A stretch of 9,343 nucleotides of DNA from Candidatus Aminicenantota bacterium (GTDB taxonomy: Bacteria > Acidobacteriota > UBA6911 > RPQK01 > JAJDTT01). The stretch's first letter is position 1. The number at the start of each line of letters is the position of its first letter. Position numbers and translations under genes: made by a program. The stretch lies in NCBI GenBank assembly GCA_026706325.1, contig JAPOYZ010000063.1, forward strand, positions 1 to 9,343, written 5' to 3'. This document shows, in pieces, positions 1-5,998 of the stretch. A model generated the notes under the pieces. It had not been told where the DNA came from. It was given only the letters and a program-made list of their open reading frames with translations, and ran no database searches.

Positions 1-1191
1 GGTCAAATGGTCGCTTGCGTACCGGTTCAGCGTCAAGCCGGCCGCGGGCTCCCGGGCCGCGACGGCCAAGCTCCGGCGCAGGTCCTCCGAGAGCAAAATG
101 GACTCGAGTCCCCGCACCAGATCGTCGACCTGATTGGGGGAAAAAACGATTCCGTTGACCCCATGGCGCACATACTCCACGAGGCCTCCGTCACCGGATA
201 CGGCGGGGCAGCAGCCCAGGAGCATGCCCTCCAAATGGCTGCGTCCCGCACCCTCGTTCCGAGCCGGATAGACGACGATCTGCGCGGCGGAATAGAGTGC
301 GCGCAGATCGGCCGGGGAAAGCGTTTCCAGGAAGGTGACGTGGCCGTCCAGATCCAGGTTCGAGACCAGCTTCTCCAAGCGGGATTTGAAGGGACGTCCC
401 TCGGGAAGAGTCGGCCCCGGCAGAGCCAGCCTCACGCCCAGGCCCGCGTCCCGGACCGCCCGGCTCCGAATCACCCCGTGCAGACCGCGGATCAGAAACT
501 CGTGGTTCTTCCGCGGTATGAATCGCGCCGGGTAGACCATAAGGCGATCGGTCGCTCCCGCTGCTAGCCGTCGCCGCCAGGCATCGCGATCACGGTCTGT
601 GACGGCGCCCGGATTCCAGAAGTCGCGGTCCACGAAAAATCCACGATAGTCGACGCGGGGACCGCCGAAAGCAGCCGCCGAGAAACGGGTCACGGCGCAG
701 ACACGATCCGCCAGCCGACAGGACTCCCGGAGGATTTCGGCCATCTCCGGTGTCGCGGGCCTTCCCTCGTGGTGGGTGATGACGGCGGGTATGCCTGCGG
801 CTCCGGCGGCCTCCAGGGCCACGACCTGGATTCGATGCCGAACCAGGTGAACGTGCAGAAGGTGGGGCCGTTCCCGCTGCAGCAACCCGTCCAGGTGACG
901 CCGGAACGCGGTGCAGGCCGTGTCGGAGTCCATGTCGGTGCGTCCGGGGGTACGCATGGGTACGAGGCAGGGAAAGACTCGGATCGGGGTACCCGCCTCA
1001 TACCAGTGGCCATCCCGACGCCTGACCGTTCCCGCGGCTTCGAGCGCCACCATCTGCGACTCTCCCACCAGGAAGGTCTGGAGCACCTCGACACGGCCGG
1101 TCCCGGCCAGCGCCCGGTTCAGCGCGCGCAGGTGGCCCATGAGGCCGCCGGTATTGACCAGGTAGTCGTGGGAGAAGCGGAGGACCTTCAC
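1..1191 (-). CDS. GT4-type (GT-B fold) glycosyltransferase, C-terminus cut by window edge
   Basis: The minus strand reads open for 397 codons from a GTG at 1191 to base 1, with no stop. An in-frame TGA (the stop of the PhoX-family gene) lies five codons upstream, so GTG 1191 is the first usable start. No good ribosome site is visible, so coupled translation from the upstream gene is likely. The N-terminus (VKVLRFSHDYLVNTGG, residues 1-16) is the first strand and glycine-rich loop of a GT-B enzyme. PHLLHVH (109-115) and ITHHEGRP (138-145) fit the acceptor-side domain. PARFIPRKNHEFLIRGL (221-237) opens the nucleotide-sugar domain. An EX7E motif (E313 and E321, in NEGAGRSHLEG) is followed by GDGGLVEYVRHGVNGIVF (333-350), the usual GT4 donor-site signature. 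The family transfers a sugar from an activated donor to a glycan or lipid at the cytoplasmic membrane face. Donor and acceptor cannot be read from sequence. Probably only a short C-terminal helix is missing. Confidence 0.88.
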   Translation of the reverse strand, partial: MKVLRFSHDYLVNTGGLMGHLRALNRALAGTGRVEVLQTFLVGESQMVALEAAGTVRRRDGHWYEAGTPIRVFPCLVPMRTPGRTDMDSDTACTAFRRHLDGLLQRERPHLLHVHLVRHRIQVVALEAAGAAGIPAVITHHEGRPATPEMAEILRESCRLADRVCAVTRFSAAAFGGPRVDYRGFFVDRDFWNPGAVTDRDRDAWRRRLAAGATDRLMVYPARFIPRKNHEFLIRGLHGVIRSRAVRDAGLGVRLALPGPTLPEGRPFKSRLEKLVSNLDLDGHVTFLETLSPADLRALYSAAQIVVYPARNEGAGRSHLEGMLLGCCPAVSGDGGLVEYVRHGVNGIVFSPNQVDDLVRGLESILLSEDLRRSLAVAAREPAAGLTLNRYASDHLT

Positions 1192-1203
1192 CGGGGAGCG
1201 GCG

Positions 1204-2601
1204 TCAGGCCCTCGACCAGGGGCCGGTGATGGCCACCGTCAGGCCCTTCTGCTGGATGTTGACCAGGAGTGTGGATCCGTCAGGGGTGAACACGGCGCCG
1301 GCGAATTCGGTCCGCAGCCGGTTGTTGGCCAGAACGTAGCACCGGCCCTCCGGAGTGACTCCGATGAGACGCACGACCTCGGTGGATCGATCCTCGCACA
1401 GGACCAGGTCGCCCCACGGGCTGAGTGTCAGGTTGTCGGCGCTCTTGAGCAGGTCCACATCGTCCGGTTCGATGAAGAGCTCGAGGGTACCAGGCGCCTG
1501 AAGCTCCTCAGGCGTGCCTTCCGCCGGGCTCGGCCGGTACTTCCAGATCTGGCCGTTTCTGCGGTACCCGCCGTTGGTGCAGGCGAAATAGACTGTTTCG
1601 TTGCCATACCACATGCCTTCGCCCCGGGCGAAGCGAGCGGCACCGGCCTCATATCCCCGGTATCGCAGGTTGTCCTCCTGGGGTTCCGGCTCGTCGATAT
1701 CGATCCACTCGACGGCCGCCGGTTCTCCGACGGGGATGGTTCTCCAGAGATTCCAATTGCGAGTGTCCGCACTGCTCCGGTCCCGGATCTTGAGGACCTG
1801 AAGCCGTCCTCCTGCCTGCAACTTGCCGGGGGACTTGGGGAGAAACCGGTAGAGGAGGCCGTCGCCCCGATCTTCCGTCTGATAGACGATACCGGTCTCC
1901 TCGGCCACGGCGACGGCTTCGTGATTGAAACGGCCCATGGCACGAAGAGGGACGGGGTCCACGACCTCCATCCGGGTCGTGGCGGGAACCTCGAAGTTGT
2001 AGCCATGGTCCTGATCGGCCCAGATTCCAGCCTCTTCGTCGCGCCCGGCCGTCCGCACGGTCTCCTCGCAACTGATCCAACTGTTCCAGGGCGTGGCGCC
2101 GCCGGCACAATTGCGCATGGTTCCCGCCAAACTCAGGAACTGGGAGACGATCTCCTGGCGGCCCGGGTCGAAGAGGAACGTGCTGGTGCCGCCACAGGAC
2201 GGGGTCTTGCCTTCACCGAAATCGTAGACCTTGCCGCGATCCAACAGTTCCAGCCGGCGGTTGTCCCTGCCGAACGGGCCGCGGTCCGATTGGGCCGTCA
2301 GCTCGTGATTCCGAATCACGACGGCGAGGCCATCCGGTCCCGGAAAGGCGGCCATGCCGTCGGGCGCCCCGGGCAGGAAAAGGCCGTCCGACATGGTCTG
2401 ACCGGCCCAGGACACGATCCGGTACCGGAACCCCTCCGGGAGATCCAGGATCCCCCTGGGGTCACGTTGCAACGGCCCGTACCCGGGATCCACCAGGTCG
2501 GCATCTTTGTAGAGGGGACGGTCACTCATCAAGTGACGCAGGCCCAGGAAACCGACGGGAACCAAACCTCCCGCAATCAGGAAATGGCGGCGATCGAGCA
2601 T
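1204..2601 (-). CDS. PhoX-family (DUF839) Tat-exported protein, putative phosphatase
   Basis: A 465-residue protein. The ATG at 2601 is preferred over an in-frame ATG at 2676 because AGGAG sits 8 nt upstream and a twin-arginine signal (LDRRHFLIAGG, residues 2-12) begins right after it. Export by Tat fits a metalloenzyme folded with its cofactors in the cytoplasm. Signatures of the PhoX/DUF839 beta-propeller family are present: NCAGGATPWNSWISCEE (164-180), GRFNHEA (223-229), QTEDRGDGLLYRF (241-253), FARGEGMWY (324-332), ADNLTLSPWG (388-397) and FAGAVFTPDGSTLLVNIQ (433-450). In PhoX a cysteine in the NCAGG segment contributes to the iron-calcium cluster; C165 is the equivalent here. The protein is clearly shorter than classical PhoX enzymes, like many environmental DUF839 paralogues, so alkaline phosphatase or phosphodiesterase activity is plausible but not assured. 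The glycosyltransferase follows after 12 nt, probably in one transcript. Confidence 0.9.
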   Translation of the reverse strand: MLDRRHFLIAGGLVPVGFLGLRHLMSDRPLYKDADLVDPGYGPLQRDPRGILDLPEGFRYRIVSWAGQTMSDGLFLPGAPDGMAAFPGPDGLAVVIRNHELTAQSDRGPFGRDNRRLELLDRGKVYDFGEGKTPSCGGTSTFLFDPGRQEIVSQFLSLAGTMRNCAGGATPWNSWISCEETVRTAGRDEEAGIWADQDHGYNFEVPATTRMEVVDPVPLRAMGRFNHEAVAVAEETGIVYQTEDRGDGLLYRFLPKSPGKLQAGGRLQVLKIRDRSSADTRNWNLWRTIPVGEPAAVEWIDIDEPEPQEDNLRYRGYEAGAARFARGEGMWYGNETVYFACTNGGYRRNGQIWKYRPSPAEGTPEELQAPGTLELFIEPDDVDLLKSADNLTLSPWGDLVLCEDRSTEVVRLIGVTPEGRCYVLANNRLRTEFAGAVFTPDGSTLLVNIQQKGLTVAITGPWSRA

Positions 2602-2609
2602 TTTGTCTT

Positions 2610-2614
2610 CTCCT
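2610..2614 (-). promoter_or_regulatory. Ribosome binding site of the PhoX-family gene
   Basis: AGGAG on the minus strand, 8 nt before the ATG at 2601. It decides the start in favour of 2601 rather than the in-frame ATG at 2676, which would put 25 residues ahead of the Tat signal. Confidence 0.8.
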
Positions 2615-2622
2615 GCTTTAAT

Positions 2623-2638
2623 CGGCGCGGCCGCGCCG
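2623..2638. repeat. Perfect 16-bp GC palindrome in the PhoX-gene leader
   Basis: CGGCGCGGCCGCGCCG equals its own reverse complement. It lies 8 nt upstream of the AGGAG ribosome site of the minus-strand PhoX-family gene. It could be a dimeric regulator site. A hairpin of this all-GC sequence would have almost no loop, so it is less likely to act as an RNA stem. A chance palindrome in GC-rich DNA cannot be excluded. Confidence 0.4.
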
Positions 2639-2712
2639 TGTACTCCCCAAGTCTGCCAGCGACTCGTTGGTTCCACAAGCGCCCGGCTTCAGCCGTGATC
2701 GACGATCTGGTC

Positions 2713-2718
2713 TATAAT
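2713..2718 (+). promoter_or_regulatory. Candidate -10 element (TATAAT) for the sialidase gene
   Basis: An exact TATAAT 43 nt before the sialidase ATG, in the 160-nt gap between divergently transcribed genes (2602-2761). The best -35 candidate is a weak TTCAGC at 2688-2693 with a long 19-nt spacer, so an activator may be needed, or a start site near 2725 may be used without a strong -35. An exact match is less expected by chance in GC-rich DNA, but this remains a prediction. Confidence 0.45.
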
Positions 2719-2727
2719 CGGTTCCAC

Positions 2728-2739
2728 CAAAAGCTTTTG
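2728..2739. repeat. Perfect 12-bp palindrome (operator-like) downstream of the -10
   Basis: CAAAAGCTTTTG is a perfect inverted repeat, 9 nt downstream of the TATAAT, where transcription would start. That position and symmetry are what a repressor operator would show. No regulator gene is seen in the window. It may also be a chance AT-rich patch. Confidence 0.35.
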
Positions 2740-2761
2740 CGGCCGTCTTTCGCGAGGTCGA

Positions 2762-4027
2762 ATGTCCGTTACCTGCAGAGGCCATCGCCGGCTTTCAATT
2801 CTCCTCAGCCTGTTCCTCTGGGCCGGAATTTCCCAAAGCCGGGCTGAGGTCCTGGGAGTGACGTTCCCCTACCGGTCCCCCAAGGGAGATTACGTCACCC
2901 GGCAGGACCGATACCATACCTTCCGGATCCCGGGGATGGTCGTCGCCGGCGACGGGTCGATTCTGGCCTTCGCTGAAGGCCGCCGGGGCCGCGGAAGAGA
3001 TCCCACAATCGACGAGAACGCCCCTCTCGATATGGTCCTGCGCCGGAGTACCGATCAAGGCAGGACCTGGGAACCGATGCAGGTCATCGATTCCGGTTTC
3101 CGGCCGGACGGGAGCCTGGTCGATTTCGCCGACCCGACTCCCGTTCTCGACGCCGTGACCCAGACCGTGCACCTGTTATACGGACAGTGGCCCGACCGGG
3201 GCCCGCTGGTGATGAAGCCCGGTCAGAACCCGGACGCCGACGCCGTCAATCACGTGACCTGGGTCCGCTCCAGCAACGACCACGGCCGGACTTGGTCCCC
3301 GCGCCGTCAGATCGACTATCCGGATGAGCCGTCCGAAACCAACGACGGATTCTATTGGAGGCAAGCCGAACCGGGTCCCGGCCATGGAATCCAGCTCCAA
3401 TGGCAGGATCCGCAGGTGGCCCCCAACGGCCGTCTCGTGGTGCCGGCCAAGCGGTATCGTTCCCGGACGCCGGACGGACGGGCCACGGCAGAGCCGTTCG
3501 TCTACTATTCGGACGACCACGGAAGAACATGGAAGGTGGGTGCCGCCACCGGTGGACCCGCAGCCAACGAGGACGAGATCGTGGAGCTGACCGACGGCCG
3601 GTTGCTGCTGGACGCGCGGCAGACCCAAGGGGCGTTTCGCCGGCGCCACATCAGCGCCGACGGCGGCCTCAGTTGGGGACCCGACCTGTCGGACACCATA
3701 GCCCTCACCCGGGTGGACGGTTCCATGATTCGCTATTCGGCGACCCGGGCCGGCCATGACAAGGACCGGATCCTGTTCTCTGCTCCCCAAGGCCGAGACG
3801 GTCTCAACCGGACGAGGATCACCGTCTGGACCAGCTACGACGAGGGAAAGACCTTCGTCAATCCGGTCAAGTTCAACGATGGATTCGCCGCCTACTCGGT
3901 TCTGCAGCGTCTGTCGGACGGAACCATCGGGCTCCTGGCGGAGACCTCCCAGGAGGAGGGCGTCCGATACGGCGAGATCAGCTTCCACCGTTTCGACATC
4001 GGCGAGTTGGAAAAGGCTTCCCGGTAG
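2762..4027 (+). CDS. Secreted exo-alpha-sialidase (BNR/Asp-box, GH33-like)
   Basis: A 421-residue protein with a Sec signal peptide (charged RGHRR at 6-10, hydrophobic 11-20, likely cleavage near residue 28). It has a six-bladed sialidase fold signature: FRIPGMV (54-60) and five Asp boxes, at 96-103 (STDQGRTW), 171-178 (SNDHGRTW), 250-257 (SDDHGRTW), 298-305 (SADGGLSW) and 358-365 (SYDEGKTF). Aligned by eye to bacterial sialidases, the whole active site is present: arginine triad R55, R286 and R350, acid/base D80, and nucleophile pair Y378 and E270. The E270-R286 spacing (16) and R350-Y378 spacing (28) match the Micromonospora enzyme. It should release terminal sialic acid or a related nonulosonic acid from glycoconjugates outside the cytoplasm. 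The ATG at 2762 follows GAGGT at a short distance (about 3 nt). It is transcribed divergently from the PhoX-family gene. Related Asp-box hydrolases can act on other sugars. Confidence 0.9.
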   Translation: MSVTCRGHRRLSILLSLFLWAGISQSRAEVLGVTFPYRSPKGDYVTRQDRYHTFRIPGMVVAGDGSILAFAEGRRGRGRDPTIDENAPLDMVLRRSTDQGRTWEPMQVIDSGFRPDGSLVDFADPTPVLDAVTQTVHLLYGQWPDRGPLVMKPGQNPDADAVNHVTWVRSSNDHGRTWSPRRQIDYPDEPSETNDGFYWRQAEPGPGHGIQLQWQDPQVAPNGRLVVPAKRYRSRTPDGRATAEPFVYYSDDHGRTWKVGAATGGPAANEDEIVELTDGRLLLDARQTQGAFRRRHISADGGLSWGPDLSDTIALTRVDGSMIRYSATRAGHDKDRILFSAPQGRDGLNRTRITVWTSYDEGKTFVNPVKFNDGFAAYSVLQRLSDGTIGLLAETSQEEGVRYGEISFHRFDIGELEKASR

Positions 4028-4033
4028 GCACCC

Positions 4034-4040
4034 GGGGAGG
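4034..4040 (+). promoter_or_regulatory. Strong ribosome binding site of the small secreted protein gene
   Basis: GGGGAGG, 8 nt before the ATG at 4049, among the best Shine-Dalgarno sites in the window. It is the main support for calling the short reading frame behind it a real gene. Confidence 0.75.
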
Positions 4041-4048
4041 TCGACACC

Positions 4049-4234
4049 ATGCAGGCCGGGGCACGCAAATCAGGGGCCGGCGCCTTCCTGCTCCTCCTGA
4101 GCGCTTTCGTGGGAGGTTCCGTACAGGCGGAAGCACCGCCGGCCGCAGAAGCCGTGCAGGGCAAGGAACTGAAGCTGGAAGATCTTGCCTCGAAAATCGA
4201 GTCCGTTCTGGTTCGACAAGACACCCAAAGATGA
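4049..4234 (+). CDS. Small secreted protein of unknown function (61 residues)
   Basis: The family is not recognised. The product opens with a typical Sec signal peptide: charged ARK at 5-7, hydrophobic AFLLLLSAFVGG (12-23), and a likely signal peptidase I site after VQA (25-27). The remaining 34 or so residues form an Ala/Glu-rich, probably helical tail that includes GKELKLEDLASKIESVLVRQ (38-57). It starts 21 nt after the sialidase stop, behind a strong ribosome site, so it is probably translated from the same transcript. It could be a small periplasmic accessory peptide. It could also be the N-terminal remnant of a longer protein that lost its body, since the frame closes soon after the helical start and 108 nt of non-coding sequence follow. 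Confidence 0.6.
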   Translation: MQAGARKSGAGAFLLLLSAFVGGSVQAEAPPAAEAVQGKELKLEDLASKIESVLVRQDTQR

Positions 4235-4332
4235 ACGAAGGTCGCTTCATTATCGTCTGATATTCGGCGACTTGATGAGGAATCCGGACTTCGAACCCGA
4301 TTCCGGCCGTTCGTTGCTTTTCTGACCGTGGT

Positions 4333-4336
4333 GAGG
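4333..4336 (+). promoter_or_regulatory. Ribosome binding site deciding the TPR lipoprotein start
   Basis: GAGG with a 6-nt spacer (AATTCA) to the GTG at 4343. The two GTG codons further upstream (4328 and 4331) have no purine-rich sequence in front of them. The 108 nt before the chosen start (4235-4342) hold no other gene and no convincing terminator. Confidence 0.5.
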
Positions 4337-4342
4337 AATTCA

Positions 4343-5920
4343 GTGGAGTTTCACGAGCGACCGGAATTTCGTCGTGGCCAATCCCTACGGCCTCGCTTCC
4401 GGACTGTGTTCATTGGCTCCGTTCTTCTTCCGATTTTGCTGACAGCCTGCAGTTCCAGGCGGCCGATTCCGACCCAATCGGATCCGTCCGGTGCCTCGGC
4501 GCAGCGACGTGAAGTTCCCGCAGCCGAATCGGCTCCCGACTCCGAGCAACATCTTCACGGTTGGCAAAGGACCGAAGCGGTCTACGGGAAAGCCTATGGG
4601 GAATCGGCAGACCCGATGATCCTGCAAAAGCTCCTCACCACCCAATTCCTCATCCTGATGCGCCAGGCGGAGGAGGGAATCTACGGTCCCTTCCAGGCCG
4701 AACGGCTCTCTTCGCTCTGCTCCCGGGGAGCCACGTCCTTTCATGAGGTCCTTTGCCGATCGGCGCAAGAGCGGTTGCGACAGCGCCGTTCCACGCCCAC
4801 CGGCAAGGCCCGCATCCCAAGTTCATATTGGGACCGGGAGATACCGGTCGAGAACCCATTGCTCGCGGCCTATCTCCTATTTCTCCTCACCGACCAGAAC
4901 CAGGACTCCGAACAGTCCGCCAAGAATCCTCTCGAAGTTCTGGATCCTGACAGGACCTCTCCGCTGACGCTTTACCTGTGCTGGAAGAACAAGCGGCTTA
5001 ACCAGATCGCGGATCATGTCGAGAGGCATCCCGGTTTCGCCGAGCTGTTGCTCTACCGGGGAAGCCGGCTGCTGGAGGAGTCCAGATATGCGGAAGCCAT
5101 CGACTCGATGACGGAAGCCATTCGCCTCGTGCCCGAGTACACGAAGGCCATGGTTGAATTGGGCGAGTTCCACCTTCGATCTCTGCATCTCTACCGGCGG
5201 GCGCTTCGGTATTTCGAGGATGCCCTGACCTGGGATCCGCAAAACATTTCCGCCTTGTTCGGCCACGGCGTCGTTCTTCATTTGCTGGGACGGCACGAGC
5301 CATCCCAGCACTCCCTGGACCGCCTGCTGGAACTCCCGCCGGCGGTGTGGAACGGCATCACCCAGGAGTCACGAATAAGTTTTCGCGCCCGCACCTGCTA
5401 CTGGAAAGCCAATAATTATTACGCGGCCGGGTCATCGGAAAAGGCGCGGGAATGGGTCGACCGAGCCTTGGCCGACACGCCCCGCTCCGAAGCGGCCTTA
5501 TACCTGTCGGGCCTCCTACACCTGGAGAAGGGGGATCTCGCCTCCGCCCGCCCCGAATTTCTCAAAGTCGTGGACGGCGGCACCGAGTTGTGCGATGCGT
5601 ACTATCAACTGGGAGTCATCAATCAATCCCGGCCCGGACGAGACATCCTGGTCAACTTCATGAACAATGCCTTTTGTCGGCAGCGAAAGTTGTCCAATCT
5701 GAAAGAGGAATTGAGGCGAGCCGAAGATTTGGATCTGGATTCGACCAGGAAGGAAGAGGTGTTGGACGTCCTCCGGACTCGGCGGGAGCGGATGCGTGAA
5801 GAAACTTACGCTTCACTGTTCAACATGACGGAAAGAGTCGGTTCCATTGGCGAACTGGACGCGACCGTCTTCCATCAAGCAATGCAAAAGATATGGGATC
5901 GACTCTCCAATCCCGAGTAG
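4343..5920 (+). CDS. TPR-repeat lipoprotein
   Basis: A 525-residue protein from the GTG at 4343, chosen because GAGG lies 6 nt upstream. The open frame extends to GTG 4328, which would add five residues. An arginine-rich N-region is followed by hydrophobic VFIGSVLLPILLTAC with a lipobox (LTAC, lipidated C36), so the mature protein should be membrane anchored on the periplasmic side. A Ser/Pro/Glu-rich linker follows to about residue 65. Residues 235-305 carry clear tetratricopeptide repeats (for example YAEAIDSMTEAIRLVPEYTK and YRRALRYFEDALTWDPQN), and 350-425 carry two more (AREWVDRALADTPRSEAALY and ASARPEFLKVV). The segments at 65-230 and 440-525 look helical and are not recognised; the C-terminal one is charged and may form a coiled coil (ELRRAEDLDLDSTRKEE). 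TPR lipoproteins usually scaffold envelope complexes or exopolysaccharide export. No catalytic motif is visible, and the partner is unknown. Confidence 0.85.
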   Translation: MEFHERPEFRRGQSLRPRFRTVFIGSVLLPILLTACSSRRPIPTQSDPSGASAQRREVPAAESAPDSEQHLHGWQRTEAVYGKAYGESADPMILQKLLTTQFLILMRQAEEGIYGPFQAERLSSLCSRGATSFHEVLCRSAQERLRQRRSTPTGKARIPSSYWDREIPVENPLLAAYLLFLLTDQNQDSEQSAKNPLEVLDPDRTSPLTLYLCWKNKRLNQIADHVERHPGFAELLLYRGSRLLEESRYAEAIDSMTEAIRLVPEYTKAMVELGEFHLRSLHLYRRALRYFEDALTWDPQNISALFGHGVVLHLLGRHEPSQHSLDRLLELPPAVWNGITQESRISFRARTCYWKANNYYAAGSSEKAREWVDRALADTPRSEAALYLSGLLHLEKGDLASARPEFLKVVDGGTELCDAYYQLGVINQSRPGRDILVNFMNNAFCRQRKLSNLKEELRRAEDLDLDSTRKEEVLDVLRTRRERMREETYASLFNMTERVGSIGELDATVFHQAMQKIWDRLSNPE

Positions 5921-5987
5921 TCGGGAAGCCACCAGGTATGGACTGAATCGAGTATTGGCGGATATTCTCCGGCCATCTTCAATCTCA

Positions 5988-5993
5988 GGGAGG
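5988..5993 (+). promoter_or_regulatory. Ribosome binding site of the TIM-barrel lipoprotein gene
   Basis: GGGAGG, 5 nt before the ATG at 5999. An ATG at 5994 lies closer to this site but is in another frame. The 78-nt gap from the TPR gene (5921-5998) shows no clear promoter or terminator. Confidence 0.7.
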
Positions 5994-5998
5994 ATGAG

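Noticed and set aside
690..1094. Minus-strand open frame of 134 codons in the left region
   Set aside because: It is a different frame from the glycosyltransferase, whose continuous frame with GT-B motifs covers 1191 to 1.
769..2847. Long plus-strand open frame of 692 codons opposite the PhoX-family and glycosyltransferase genes
   Set aside because: Its translation has no recognisable domain and is Arg/Gly/Pro/Val rich, while the minus strand carries clear family motifs. It is an antisense shadow of GC-rich coding DNA.
3176..3988. Minus-strand open frame of 270 codons opposite the sialidase
   Set aside because: The sialidase has all catalytic residues and five Asp boxes on the plus strand; the antisense frame has no domain.
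4244..4296. GTCGC...GCGAC inverted repeat as a terminator after the small secreted gene
   Set aside because: The 5-bp stem has a loop of about 20 nt and no T-run follows, so there is no good case for intrinsic termination.
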